Below are positions 41,641 through 52,612 of a DNA stretch of 64,000 nucleotides, in pieces. Origin of the DNA: Phymatolithon calcareum (taxonomy: Eukaryota; Rhodophyta; Florideophyceae; Hapalidiales); contig OZ345353.1 in assembly GCA_977006965.1 (NCBI GenBank), forward strand, positions 4,670,478 through 4,734,477, in the 5' to 3' direction. Both the position numbers and the translations under genes were made by a program. Each line of letters starts with the position of its first letter. Positions within the stretch are counted from its first letter, which is position 1. The notes under the pieces are model-generated. The model searched no databases and had not been told where the DNA came from. It worked only from the letters and a program-made list of their open reading frames with translations.

Positions 41641-42410
41641 CCGTTGGCATGTCAGTCAGTGAGTCAAACTCCAACCGCAGTATTGTCAAGCCGAACCCCA
41701 ACGCTTCGACTGACACCAGCGCAACTCGTGCGCATGCCATGATGTCGCTCTCAAGGAAGAACAACACCGCCGGAATGACACGTCGTTGCGCAGTCGTGGC
41801 AACAGCAAGCGTGGGCGTGTTGTGGACACGGTGGTGTTGGGGCGAGCGTTACAGTAGATATGGCGGGCACGTGGCGCGAACTTGTTCGGTGCTCTGGAGT
41901 TCTGAAATGAAGCAGCGGTTTTATTTTCTTTGACCCGCGCCGCCATCGCACCTTGTTCACTGTGGGCAGGGTTATGGACGGCCACTTTCGCATACGAGGC
42001 GGGCGGGCATGGCAGAGAAGAAACTGAAGATGAGTATGGACGCACGACGGGAGGCGATCGTGGAAGTCAAGCGGAGGCTGTTGCGTTGGCAGGGACGGAC
42101 AGCGTTCTGTCGGTGGCGAGAAGTGTACAGTCGTTGTGGTGGATGAGTGTACGGTAATTATTGACGACATGGCTCATTTGCGACGCGAATCAAGGCCTCA
42201 TACTTGGCTTCGGCGATGTGACCATTTGCGCGTTCGAAGATTGGAGAGGCATTTAGCATTGCGTGTCACCAGCATGATGAATTGCGGTGTTGTGGAATGG
42301 GTTGACGCAGGCTTGCTTGCTGTATTTCTTATTGAATGGGCACAAAATAATCAGGAGCACAGGAGAGTGAGGAGGGCATGACTTTAATAACAGTGCGACA
42401 GAAATTTTTA
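41641..42410 (+). pseudogene. GC-rich island, possible decayed gene
   Basis: A plus-strand frame starting at 42009 reads MAEKKLKMSMDARREAIVEV and KRRLLRWQGRTAFCRWREVY, then stops. The 41649-41933 frame reads SNSNRSIVKPNPNASTDTSA. The charged helix with W-x(7)-F-x-x-W-R spacing resembles repeats in Sfi1-type proteins, but one unit is not enough to assign it. Confidence 0.25.
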
Positions 42411-42848
42411 TATGGTAGGCTGCGCAGTGCGCCAAAATGGGGAATTGCTTCACTTAACTTACCTTTCATCGCTGTCAAACTACTGCGGTTTTATGCTTCA
42501 TTTGAACATCGTTCGAGCATTGAAAACGTTCACGGAAGACTGGAGACAAATCGTACTTTTATGAATAACGTCGATGCGCAACGGAGGTTCTGCAACCACT
42601 ATTTATTCATCTTTCACCACTAAATTACATCTACGGTAGCGACCGCACCACTTTTCAGTCCACCAACAAACAACTTGCGTATTTCATTGTATTGCCAGGA
42701 ATAAACAGGACACGGAACGTGACTGCTTCGGCTACATTCGCAAAAACGAGCTATAGACGCAGTATACTTCTGCCGTATATATGGGGAAAGAACGGGGCCA
42801 TACATACGGCGTTTGCTGTCCACAACTCGGAATAATCTCCTCCTCCGC

Positions 42849-43637
42849 TTACTTGTCCGTCACTTCATACTTACTGTCCCTGTCATGCTCGCTCGACATT
42901 TCACGTTGAGAATCACCATCACTCGCCGTTTCATCTTGAGAATAACCCCGTCCTTGACCTGGTTTCCAAGCACAATTTCGCGTCTCTCGATTCCAAATGA
43001 TGACTACATCATCATCGCCTTGAGGGACAACGTGCGATCCGTCACCACTTTCACATACCGCACTAAGGCTCGCTTTCCAGTCCTTGGCTCTTTCGAGCAA
43101 TCGAAGCGCTAGGACCAATCTCCTGTTCTCAGCTGCTTGGATGCGGCACAGAAGGCGAAGTCTTGAGAATTGGTTTTTCGAGACTGGCCCGATTACCTGT
43201 GCGAAAAATGTCTTCTCGACCTCTTCGATAGATATCTGTATTTTCGGCGTCCATGGCTTCAGGTGCATTGTGTATGCCCGTCTTGACTGCATTAATACGT
43301 TTGCGCCTGCGCTTTTGAATCGCTCCAGCAGCCTGTCGTCACAAATTCCGTTCTTGTCAATTGCTGTACCGAGATATTCCGTAGTACATCTTATCTCAAT
43401 TTCCTCGTTCGCCAGGAGAAACTGTCTTCCAATCTTTCTATTCAGGAGTATGACTGAGAATGTTTTTGTCGACCATGTCATCCGATAGACCTGTGTCCAT
43501 TCGAAGCACTCATTGAGCATTTTCTGTAGTTCTCTTTCATTCCTTGCCATAAGTATGATATCGTAGGCAAACATACTCAAACGAAGGCTCGCTACTTTAT
43601 AGTTTTCCCTGCAATCGTCCCTGCTGCCGCTTCTCAA
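42849..43637 (-). mobile_element. nLTR-B reverse transcriptase fragment
   Basis: 262 open codons. SLRLSMFAYDIILMARNERE replaces the catalytic FADD with FAYD. YRMTWSTKTFSVILLNRK, STEYLGTAIDK-like CTTEYLGTAIDKNGI, EKTFFAQVIGPVSKNQFSRL and RIQAAENRRLVLALRLLERA follow. The last part matches the fragment at 24.5-24.7 kb. The loss of the second catalytic Asp and the missing palm N-terminus indicate a dead copy although its frame is open. Confidence 0.75.
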
Positions 43638-43885
43638 GCTACTCGTACGGCTAACAGAAATTTTTTAAATGGCTCGTCCAGTGGACCGCTCGCACGCCGT
43701 CGCGCACGAACATGTTGCGGCCACGCCCGCACATGTTTCAATCTCTGGCTTTATCAGCGAGTTTCAAATTTTCATCTGAAATTGAAAACCCGTATCATAA
43801 CACTTCCTGCAAGTTTTGCCATAGCCTCTAAATGTAACAATTAAATCATGGTGCGTACATGCAACAGAAAATACGGGAGAGAAAA

Positions 43886-44175
43886 GAACCAATATGACAT
43901 AAACAACAAAAAGTTGAGCAGAACCAATATTGTATGAACAACTAATAGTAGAAAACAACCAATATTGTATCAACAACAAATAGTAGAAAACAACCAATAT
44001 TGTATCAACAAAAAATAGGAAAAAAATATAACTATTATATCAACAACAAATAATGGAAAACAACAAATATTATATCAACAAGAAGTAGAAGAAATCAACC
44101 AATATTATATCAACAAGAAGTATAAGAAAGCACCCAATATTGCAGAACAACAAATAGTAGAAAAGAGCCAATATC
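43886..44175. repeat. AT-rich 35-bp tandem repeat, about eight units
   Basis: The unit is approximately CAACAACAAATAGTAGAAAA followed by CAACCAATATTGTAT, repeated with increasing divergence toward both edges. No ORF. It lies between two nLTR-B fragments. Confidence 0.85.
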
Positions 44176-44445
44176 ACACGTGCGTGGAGCATGCGATTTC
44201 ACGCAGTCGCCCGCAGACGAGAAGCATAGATTGCGCATCGTGGGAGCATATATCAAGCAGCAAACGGCCGATCAACAGATAGAGGCGATCAGTACACTTA
44301 CCATTCTTTCTTCAAAACATCCTTGTACCTTTTTCCATGTGGCTACTTTTCTGTATTCACTTTCCTTTCATTCAGGGTTATTCAGCCACGCGAAGGCGAT
44401 CTCTAATAACGCGAAAAGACAGAATCAACTACTCCGGTTCATGAT

Positions 44446-44946
44446 TCATCCAGAAAACGTCTGATAGCTGAGAAACAAGAACACAAAAAATAGAGTACGT
44501 TGTAAGGCGACTATTTCGATCAACGCGGTGATCCCGCAGTAGGCACCGAACACTGATTTCCCCCAAGGGGGTGCTCGGTTGAATGTCAACCTTAGGCACC
44601 TGAAACATGTTGTTCTTTCTCCTATGTAAAGGATACCTGGTGGCTTGCCTTCAGTAGCAATCTTCATTGATCTGCTTTCCTCTTCCTTTTCCCATACCTT
44701 AATTATTTCTTCTCTCCTCCTCTTTTTCGTGACAGCTCCCTCCTTGGCTTTCTGAAGGGTTTGTAGAAGGTCTTCATAATCGTATAGCTCGATGAAGCCC
44801 CGTGATGTGTCGTCCTCACTTAGAATGCTGGAACGAGCTAGATCAAAGTAAAAGAGCCTTCTGGTCGTCCCAATCGAAGAAAGAGGCGTGGAGGAACCGT
44901 CGAGACATATCGGGAATGTTACATTATGACGTCTTCGAGACGGCAC
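44446..44946 (-). mobile_element. nLTR-B-type polyprotein C-terminal fragment
   Basis: 166 open codons with LLQTLQKAKEGAVTKKRRRE, IIKVWEKEEESRSMKI, PPGILYIGERTTCF, CLRLTFNRAPPW and YCGITALIEIVALQRTL. These align with the end of the RT pseudogene at 23.0-23.3 kb (LRKALKKAKEG .. LPGVLQIRDRTTRL .. CLRLIFNRASL .. IELIALQRIL). Two different post-RT C-termini therefore exist among RT-related fragments here. Confidence 0.65.
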
Positions 44947-44979
44947 TGCCTTTCCTCAAGCAGTGATTTTCATCAAAAT

Positions 44980-45520
44980 CGTTGCGGAACTTGCTCTTCA
45001 AAGAAGGAGACATTTTGGAGTCCATCAGAAAGCGGAACATTTCGTACGATTTGCCCCGGTCCACTCCAGCGTTCATCAGACTCCAGAAAACACGGCACCG
45101 CCAACTACGGTCTATGAAGATGGACCAAGAAATGGACTATGAATGCAAAAGACTTACCCGGGCCCTCACAGGGATAGAAATTCGAATTAAGGAGATATTA
45201 GAAGGAGAGTAGAGAGATGAGTATCGAAAACAGCGAGAAGCTGTCCTGTTACTCAAAACATTTGAGGATTTGGGAGCTTTTAAAATAAATCAACATATAT
45301 CCCCAATTAGCCGTAATGTGGGCATTCGGTCGGTTCGCCCCAAATGAGCAGATCACTTCTCACGGAAAAGTTCAATGATTCTGTACAAACCGTCATGATT
45401 CACATCGAAGAATAGCTCGGCAGATATCAACTAACCCAAGAGGAGAAGATTAAATCACTAAAAAGCTCTAGACAAGCTACTCTTCTTCACTATTGTCTTT
45501 TATGGCGACATGGAACAGAC
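44980..45520 (+). mobile_element. nLTR-B C-terminal domain fragment, interrupted
   Basis: Plus strand RNLLFKEGDILESIRKRNIS, YDLPRSTPAFIRLQKT and RHRQL, then about 190 unrelated bp (45112-45300), then QLAVMWAFGRFAPNEQITSH. The domain normally reads RHRQLAIKWAFGRFP without a gap. The inserted piece is near AACTA/AATTA on both sides, too short to call a TSD. The rest continues with stops to about 45.52 kb. Confidence 0.65.
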
Positions 45521-45869
45521 AAGGAGTTAATTGAGCTGCGACACTGAGCTACATAGGAAATCTGACCAGTGCACTCCAAGCTTTTCCCTCTGCCCCTTTT
45601 CCGGGAGAGGGTTTTTTTTGGGTAGATGATCGAAGCTACAAGAGAGTGTCCAAGAGAGTAGCCGCTGAAACACATATCCTTTGTAGTTTCATTAATGCTT
45701 CTGAGATCGTTTAATAAATTCCAGATTCAAAAAAAAGAAAAGAAAGAGTTCGATTATAATCGAGTTCTTTCTTATAATTCGAAGCTAAATTAAGAAAAAA
45801 GCTACTTCCGGAATAGGGTTTCAGAATGTGCATTTCAGAATAGTTTACAATTCTTTTTATGGTGCAAAA

Positions 45870-46480
45870 TTTAAATATGGTCTACATATTCGAGTAGGCT
45901 CTTGTCATCAATTGCATAGCCCGCGTCGGATCTGCTATAACGTGCTCTTCTCCACTTCTCAGTAGCACTTCCAAGTTGACCATCGCGTTCGCATGCGCAG
46001 ATTAGTCAATGGAGAGTGTGTATAGCCGAATTGCACGGGGAATATCTGCAGGTACTGCATGACTGCCTTTTTCCAGCAATCGGCCTAATATGATCATGGC
46101 GTCTACATTTTCGCATTTTTCGATCACTCTTTCAAACAATTCAACGGATTGAGGTACGATAACTCGGGCACATGTTTTCCCATGTTGCAACATGCGCCCC
46201 AGGTTGATGATGGCTACTGCATGTATACCCTCCTTGATGGCACGAGTGTACAGCTCCAGGGCGTAAACTTCATCGTCCGGCACGCCGTCTAGCAACCCCC
46301 CAAGTTGTTCATTGCCAGTACGTCTACACCTTCTTCGATTGCTCGTGTGTATATTTCCACTTCGCGAACAGGGTCTGAAGTAAAACCGTCTGCACCATCT
46401 TGTAAAAGGTACCCAAGTTAACCATTGCGCGTATACACCTTCCTTAACACCCGGTGAAAACAGACTCCTTCGCTCGTTCA
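45870..46480 (-). pseudogene. Sel1-like repeat protein pseudogene
   Basis: Sel1-like repeats are TPR-related helical pairs used as protein-binding scaffolds. Minus-strand units: GVYAMVNLGTFYKMVQT (shifted frame), YALELYTRAIKEGIHAVAII then NLGRMLQHGK, VELFERVIEKCENVDAMIIL then GRLLEKGS, ADIPRAIRLYTLSID, a TAA stop, ANAMVNLEVLLRSGEE and DPTRAMQLMTRAYSN. The AxxNLGxxL-xxG spacing is diagnostic. One frameshift near 46.3 kb and the in-frame TAA at 46002-46004 break it. Confidence 0.75.
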
Positions 46481-46688
46481 AGCAGTCTTTCTCATCCGCT
46501 ATGCCACGTGTAACCAAATATTGATCCACTACAGAACTGTATTGATCAAGAAGGACATACTGTATGATATTTTGCGGCACCGCCCGCATTCATTCCGGTA
46601 CTGTAATGGCAATCCATGCGATTTGGCTTTTGCATTGTCTCCTTCCCGCCTTCCGAATCGCACGAACTACAATGTGAAATTGTGCACC

Positions 46689-47700
46689 ATGGGCCCTCGC
46701 AATGCGACGAGCGCTCGCGCATACGCACAACACGCATATCAAGTCGAGGTGTCTCTTTGGGACGGCATAAAACTCTACGGCGCAGCCTTCTGTGTAACAC
46801 CAGGTCACTTCCTCACTTGGTTCCACCTCGTGGCGCATGCATGCATCGAAAATCATCATCGCCAGTCACCGCGCTCATCTCCTCAGCGTCTGCCGCGCAG
46901 CAGATATCGCCATGCTTGTCTGCTCGCCGCTGGCCGTCACCGTCACGTCACAGCCCCTGAGCCTTGTCGATACCGCTCGCAATGTGCTTCCGTTCCCCTC
47001 GCGAGGCTCGCAGCGCTCGCGAAAGCGGCGCAATGCAATGCGTTTTATAGGCGTTCGGGACAGATTGTATCAGACGGGGGCCATGCTTCCTGCGCTCGTG
47101 GTCTCCAATAGGCACACCGCGCTCGGTCCGGGCCACTCTGGCTCGCCGCTGTACGACGCGCGCGGCGGTAATGTCGTCAGCATGTTTGCAGCCACTGCCG
47201 CGCGTGTCAGCGATGAGGAGTACGCTTATGTTGTGCCTGTGGTGCTGTTGCGAAGAGTGGTCGAGGATTCGACACGCGTTGTCAGACTGGGCACATGACC
47301 GGGACTCCGGGTGCGGGCACTGGCGCTGCCGTTCATGCGTGCTGGGTCTGGCGTGCCAGATAATGTGGATGGTGTGCATGTCGCGGGCGGTGGAGAACAC
47401 TATGGATTGCGAGACGGCAACGTTGTGTGCGCGGTTGACGGGGCAGCGGTATCGACCGAGAGTTTGTTTTCAGGAATTCTGGTGCGTCATGCACCGGGAT
47501 ATGCGGCACGTGTCACACTTTGGCGACCTGAATTCGCGGGCCCATTCAGCTTGGGCGAGGTTGAAAACATGTTCGAGAATGTCGCACGTGCTGGGTATTG
47601 GTTTGTTCATCCAGTTGACATGTGGCCCGACACCCTGGGTCACCTGGCGGATGGCGGCCGCCATCGCGGCGGGGTTCATAGACATGGGAGAGATAGATAG
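46689..47700 (+). pseudogene. Trypsin-like (HtrA-type) serine protease with PDZ-like domain, pseudogene
   Basis: From ATG at 46689: KLYGAAFCVTPGHFLTWFHL then VAHA (catalytic His region, cf. G..V-TxGHxLTNxHVV), RAADIAMLVCSPLAV (Asp), and LGPGHSGSPLYDARGGNVVS (Ser in GxSGSP). A PDZ-like segment follows: DNVDGVHVAGGGEHYGLRDG then NVVCAVDGAAVSTESLF. A 1-nt frame change lies at 46832-46845 beside the repeat GCATGCATGC, and a TGA at 47296-47298 is in frame with the PDZ part. HtrA proteases act in protein quality control. No signal or transit peptide is obvious at this start. GC-rich relative to its flanks. Confidence 0.7.
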
Positions 47701-48316
47701 GGACGAGCGCCGTGCGGTGAGGTGCGGGACGGGGCGGTCCAGTCCAGACTAGACCAGACCAGAAGAGTCCGGTGTGGTCGTGCCCGCACGGACTTTGCGT
47801 GGACGAGTTCAGAAGGAGGAGAGGGTCGAAGAGGTTATGCGTGCGCGCAACGGGAAGGGTGGCAAGGGCGGGGAAGGGGGATTGGAAAAAACGGAAGTAT
47901 CAATCACAGTTCAGTTCCTGGGACCGGAATCCCCGCGCGATCGTTTCTGCTGCATGCATAGTACAGTTCTGTATTGGAAGAAGCATTATGCAGCACAGTA
48001 CATACGTCGGCGTTTTGAAATGCGTTTCAAACACAAGTCGAGACTTGCGTTTCAAAAACCATTCCTAATGAGGAAATTTAGCATTCAGCACCGCCGAATC
48101 GTACAGTCAATTCCCGATAACTGGATCTCCTAATTTAGAATATCCTCGGTTTTCATAATACAGGAGGCTGTGACGGATACGGTGTCGACCTAAATCTAAT
48201 GAAATTTTAAGGATGTCGGAATATTCGATATCAGAATATGTTCTCCGCTAGTGTCTAGTTTACTGAAATTTTCCCTCAATTGAAGGGCACTTTTCCCTCA
48301 ATTGAGTGTATGAGAT
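47701..48316. other. No recognisable gene
   Basis: The first 150 bp contain CCAGTCCAGACTAGACCAGA-type short direct repeats. Beyond that are short ORFs without motifs. At about 48.28-48.31 kb TTTTCCCTCAATTGA is directly repeated. Confidence 0.25.
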
Positions 48317-48937
48317 TCATATAATTTTTTGCAAACGAAAGCTCTCCAATATAAGGCTCTTCGACAGCGTTAAGGTTTTGGAAAGCAACAGCGCGCCTCG
48401 TGAAACAGTCTCAACCAAATGAATGCGACAGATGCATGTTTCGCTAGCATAAAGCCTGCTGCATGATGAACATATGACAGTCATTTTCCTCACTTTGCAA
48501 ACTTTGCGGTTGATTTGCGCCGCAAAAGTGGTCGTCATGGCATTCGAATTCTTCCTTTTCTTCTCGGTGGGAATGAAGCGGGTTCGAACACCGTTCTCTA
48601 ACGTAAATGTACCATATGAATTGAATGAATGTTGACGAGTAGTACTGGAATTAAATGCAGTATCGATGAATTTCCGGATCAGTGGTTCATGTTTTCTTTG
48701 CTGCATCACGCGCTGCTGACACTTCGGATGACCTGCAGAGATTAGAAACGAGTTATCAACCAAGAAAGTTGCCGGAACGAGTTTGTTCACACGAAACGAC
48801 CATTGGAGCAGTGCGTTCGACGCCGAAATATTCTCGGTGATCTGAACTTTTGAGGTGATAGAACACTTGCGAATCCCATGCTTACACCACATTCGCTGGT
48901 TTCCAGACAGAAGAAGCGTCATCAATGCACTGACCAA
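48317..48937 (-). CDS. Unrecognised ORF, 206 aa
   Basis: Open frame with NKLVPATFLVDNSFLISAGH, KHEPLIRKFIDTAFNSSTTR and a cysteine-rich stretch MTVICSSCSRLYASETCIC. It resembles the Gag/protease region of some retroelements only loosely, and no catalytic triad can be identified. Its length in an otherwise stop-rich area is suggestive, but no paralogue exists in the window. Confidence 0.3.
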   Translation of the reverse strand: MVSALMTLLLSGNQRMWCKHGIRKCSITSKVQITENISASNALLQWSFRVNKLVPATFLVDNSFLISAGHPKCQQRVMQQRKHEPLIRKFIDTAFNSSTTRQHSFNSYGTFTLENGVRTRFIPTEKKRKNSNAMTTTFAAQINRKVCKVRKMTVICSSCSRLYASETCICRIHLVETVSRGALLLSKTLTLSKSLILESFRLQKII

Positions 48938-48969
48938 GCAACGATCATGTCTGGAGAGATGACAAGGTG

Positions 48970-49350
48970 TCGGATACTATGGGAAGGCTGATTGATGACA
49001 TGATCACTTTCGAAGCAATTTGGACCCCAAGCTACTGCGGGCTCCCTGGGAACGAAAAAACGGACGACCTCGAAAAGGCATTGCGGAGTCAAGTCTCGTA
49101 ACGCATCAAAATATACCCTTAACCATAGAATATGCGAGGTCGATTGTCAATCGGCACCAGTCGGCAAAGCTTAGGAGTATGCAGTTGTTACCCCCAGAGC
49201 GCAATATAAGCCACAAGTGCGCTGAAACTACTCTCAATCAACTTGCCGCACTATGTTGCTTGCTGGTAACAGTTTTTCAAGATGTTCCCGTTTCTATAAC
49301 CCTATATGCAAGACCTGCTCTGTGGGAACCAAGGAGACCGCGGATATAGA
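48970..49350 (+). mobile_element. nLTR-A RNase H C-terminal fragment
   Basis: ITFEAIWTPSYCGLPGNEKTDD matches the RNase H motif IWIPSHCGVPKNEAADELAR; the Asp-containing end is altered. In a shifted frame GIAESSLVTHQNIPLTIEYA and NISHKCAETTLNQLAALCCL correspond to GISESSLLSHQAVHLTMEAA and ISHRRAEVILNQLITNCC. Diverged, frameshifted and 3'-truncated. Confidence 0.7.
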
Positions 49351-49933
49351 GTTCTGCGAGCTTGCATAGCAGAACGGTATTTTCGGACTTGGGCGTGGAA
49401 TGATTTGGATATTGCCGCCAAGTCTTGGGGGGGAGTTTTTGTGCGTGAATCACACTTCGTGTGCGGATAAGTCAGAGTGGGGGGAAAGACTCACAATGAA
49501 TTCTGATTTACCTGGAGGCGTGAGTCTCTAAGGAGTATGAAGTGCACGTACGGATCTCTGGCCAGGAGTTAGTAAAGAGGGTTTACTGACCCGGTCTCGT
49601 GTGTAGCCGCGTTCACGTCGCGACCCCTGTGCACCTTCGGGTGTCTAAGAGCTGCACAATTTCACCTGATGAAGACTCATGACGGACGGGGTGGCACCCG
49701 ACCGATACTTAACTTCTCGGAGACAATGAGCAATGAACATGTACGGAGATGGAGATGTACACATAACGTTGGTATTTTTCGCATAAGTCGTAAACCCCTA
49801 TCGGAATCGTTTAGTCAAAGTTGTAAAGCGCGGTGTCCTGGCAACATGCCCTAGTAGCGACACCTGGCCTCGGGGAGGCCTTTAAGTTTTCTTCTACGCA
49901 TAACGGCGCAGCTTTTTAAGTGATCATAAATTT

Positions 49934-50215
49934 GTGGAGTGTTTGAGTTCTCATCTTAACTGTGCTATCAGTTCTGGTTCGTCAATGGAAGTGGTGTTGG
50001 AACTCCTTCTCTCGAGGTTGGACATGGTGACGTGCGAGGCGGATCTGGTAATAACTAGTGAAGTCGACTGGCCTGTATCGCACTGGCAAGGAACGTTCGA
50101 ATCGAAATCTAACGAGGACGCCGACGTTTACGAGGATGGGTGGGCATATGGGTTATTGAACCTGCTACCTGTTGACGGTGTTGTCTATTTAGACTGTGAG
50201 TGTCACCTGTGCTAG
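49934..50215 (+). CDS. Small ORF at the 5' side of the tyrosine-recombinase element
   Basis: 93 codons: MECLSSHLNCAISSGSSMEV .. LLSRLDMVTCEADLVI .. EDADVYEDGWAYGLL. Acidic, no recognised domain. It lies 120 bp before the Gag-like ORF in the same orientation. The preceding ~500 bp has several strong hairpins (CACACTTCGTGTG, CACCTTCGGGTG, GGCCTCGGGGAGGCC). It could be the first gene of the element or a host remnant. Confidence 0.35.
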   Translation: MECLSSHLNCAISSGSSMEVVLELLLSRLDMVTCEADLVITSEVDWPVSHWQGTFESKSNEDADVYEDGWAYGLLNLLPVDGVVYLDCECHLC

Positions 50216-50334
50216 TTCACAACACTCGCCCTCGTCCCTTAGAGAATGGGACTAGGAGGGGATGCCGTGGGTGAGGCGCCTCTCCGAAAATTTCACCTGC
50301 TAACTACAGCAATCGAAGCAGCAACAGGCTGCTA

Positions 50335-51552
50335 TTGGGAGAGTTTACCGAACTCTTCGCGGGGATGGGAAAAGATGGAAATTATATATCGAAGTTAAAA
50401 GATGTGGTAAGTAAGAGTTTGAAGACTTATGAAAACCGGGGACGTGAGGTCCATGCCGGGATGATTGAGTTTTTGAATTCGAAACCGGGTGCTTTGGGCA
50501 CTGTGCCACTGCGATGCGATACTAACGATTTATGCGAGGTAGTTACTAACGTGCTCGCCGGTAATTTACCGGCACCGGTGAGTAGTGGAAGTGAATACGA
50601 CGACACGGACCAAATGGATGCGCGTAACGATGATGCTAACAATCCAACCAATTCTAGAGGAGGGCCATCCAACGCCGGGCCCTCTTGCAAAACCCGAGCG
50701 CGCAACAAACCCAAAACCAGGGCGGGCCCATCCAACCCGGGCCCGTCGCGAGGACACGGAAAGAAAAAGAACTCTAAAAGAGGTCAACCAAAGAGAGTTC
50801 AACTAGCGGAAAGCGATAGCGACAGCAGCGAAGCGACACCCAACGTAGCCGATCTTGCGAGAGAATTTCGAGCCGCCCGCCGTGCAGCGCGACTCGAACG
50901 TGAGCCCATGAAGCCCCTAGGAAAGAATCGCGACACAATGAAAAGGGGGCTTCTGGGGCTCGCAAAAATTAGTAGAACAAAAATGAAAAGATTTGTTACC
51001 GATGACCGACGTGAGTTATTCCCCCTACCGATCAGGGGAATTAATGGCAGGACGAGTGGAAAAGGGCCTCGCCATAGGTCACGGATATGTGAGGAAAATG
51101 CCATACTGACGACCACCGCGCACGTACTAACCTGTCTCAATGCCCTCTCCAGGGGGCAGGCCGCCAGCATGGATGTACCCCTACTTTTCGACGACAAACT
51201 CACCACCAGTCAATCGGAAATATGTTTTCAAGTGAGTGATTCATGTGACCAGGCGTTCCGCCGGCAACTATTGTCACGTGCGGACCAATGGGTGACAACG
51301 AGAGTACCACCAGAAAGCTCTACCTATTTAGCTGAGCGTTGTCAAACGAAGACTTGGATGGAGGCCTCAATATTATCGCTGCCTTCTCACGGAGTGGCAG
51401 GAAGCGTCGAGCTGCTTGGCGCCCTGCCGCCGGAACTTGTTATGAAATATGATACACCTGAGAATGTTATAAAAGACCCAAGGGGTCTTAAGTGGTTTTT
51501 ACGCAACAAATTGAACCTTGGAAAAAGGTTGGTAACTGGGGTTGACAATTAG
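50335..51552 (+). CDS. Gag-like protein of a DIRS/VanDi-type tyrosine-recombinase element
   Basis: 405 codons open to a TAG. The first ATG in frame is at 50365; the position given is an upstream TTG-started extension. The N-terminal third is acidic/neutral. It is followed by a Gly-Pro-Ser-Arg-Lys-rich linker (GGPSNAGPS .. RGHGKKKNSKRGQPKRV), an acidic serine patch (ESDSDSSE), a charged helix LAREFRAARRAARLER, and a C-terminal globular region with PLLFDDKLTTSQSE and FRRQLLSRADQWV. This basic-linker layout is common in Gag proteins of DIRS-like elements, but I have no sequence-level match. It is 123 bp upstream of the recombinase. Confidence 0.5.
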   Translation: MGEFTELFAGMGKDGNYISKLKDVVSKSLKTYENRGREVHAGMIEFLNSKPGALGTVPLRCDTNDLCEVVTNVLAGNLPAPVSSGSEYDDTDQMDARNDDANNPTNSRGGPSNAGPSCKTRARNKPKTRAGPSNPGPSRGHGKKKNSKRGQPKRVQLAESDSDSSEATPNVADLAREFRAARRAARLEREPMKPLGKNRDTMKRGLLGLAKISRTKMKRFVTDDRRELFPLPIRGINGRTSGKGPRHRSRICEENAILTTTAHVLTCLNALSRGQAASMDVPLLFDDKLTTSQSEICFQVSDSCDQAFRRQLLSRADQWVTTRVPPESSTYLAERCQTKTWMEASILSLPSHGVAGSVELLGALPPELVMKYDTPENVIKDPRGLKWFLRNKLNLGKRLVTGVDN

Positions 51553-51674
51553 GCGCTCATTGGGGCGCAAGAGAAAGGAAGATCGAATATCTTGCAGACA
51601 AGTGGCAGCTCTTACGTTGGCCGGAGACTTACATATAGAGAGCATATATATCATAAGCGAGTCTAAACCCGCTG

Positions 51675-52612
51675 ATGAACCGTCCTGGACGGTATGAGCT
51701 ACTAGCTCTCCGAGTCGACAAGAGCACCAAAAACCAATACGACCGTGGCCTGGCAGCCTTCATCAAATACTTGGAGGAAAAAGGGCTTGATTCATTTACC
51801 GATTTATCAAAAACTGAGGGGTACTTAATGGACTTCGCGGTTCATACGTATCATACTCGGAACAAAGCTGGACGACAATTAGTCGTCAATGCAATGTTAG
51901 CTGTTGAGCTGTACTTCCCAACGTTGCGGGGCAAAATGCAGGACCTTCGCGCCTCTCTCGAGGGGTGGGCAAAACATGCTCCTGTAAAGGCCCGTACAGT
52001 TATATCCGAACAATTGGCGAATGCGATCGCCTATGAACTCCTAAAACAAGGCCGTCCAGACATGGCTACTGCAATATTAGTCATATTTGATTGCTACTTA
52101 CGATCTGCAGATGCCTCGAATGCGAGGTGTCAAGACTTCATCTTTCTCGATCCTCCCCAGGGACCCAACCAAAATTACTATGGCGTATTGACGGAACCAA
52201 CCAATCCGTGTTTGTTCGTGGACTACTAAATGCCGAGTTACTTCGACGACAGCAAGTCATTCGATCGAAGAATGGAACACAAAACGACAACGAGCTGTTC
52301 CGATTCTCAATGGCAACACTAAGAAAACGAATGAACCCGATTTTGGAAACATTCAACATCGACATTGGAGATACAAAACTACATGGACTTCGTTACGGTG
52401 GCGCAACCACGGATCATATGCACGGTCGACTGACGCGTGATGAAATTCAACTTCGTGGACGATGGGCGTCATCAAAGTCTATGCAACAATACCTTCAACC
52501 CGATCAGGTTCACCATCAACTTCAAAACATTTCTCCTCAACTCCGACGTCGTTTCGAACGGCGGTTTGCGCAACGATATAAGCTTTTCAACGTTTCGCCA
52601 CCACCAGAGTAA
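51675..52612 (+). CDS. Tyrosine recombinase (DIRS-type), one frameshift
   Basis: The N-terminal SAM-like domain (TKNQYDRGLAAFIKYLEEKG) leads to CYLRSADASNARCQDF with the first catalytic Arg (residue 143 of the frame starting 51675). The frame then shifts between about 52.13 and 52.20 kb. In the second frame GTNQSVFVRGLLNAELL corresponds to the beta-hairpin region, then KLHGLRYGGATTDHMHGR (HxxR), IQLRGRWASSKSMQQYLQ with the conserved Trp in the His/Trp position and the nucleophile Tyr. The Arg-HxxR-Trp-Tyr set and RGRWxSxxSxxxY are typical of DIRS/PAT/VanDi recombinases, which integrate a circular DNA without target duplication. The shift may be a mutation or a small intron. Confidence 0.85.

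Noticed and set aside
43886-44175. CRISPR-like array
   Set aside because: The units are contiguous without unique spacers, no cas genes are present, and the surrounding DNA is eukaryotic.
49667-49720. Hammerhead-like CTGATGA core upstream of the recombinase element
   Set aside because: The required GAAA segment and closing stems are not present.
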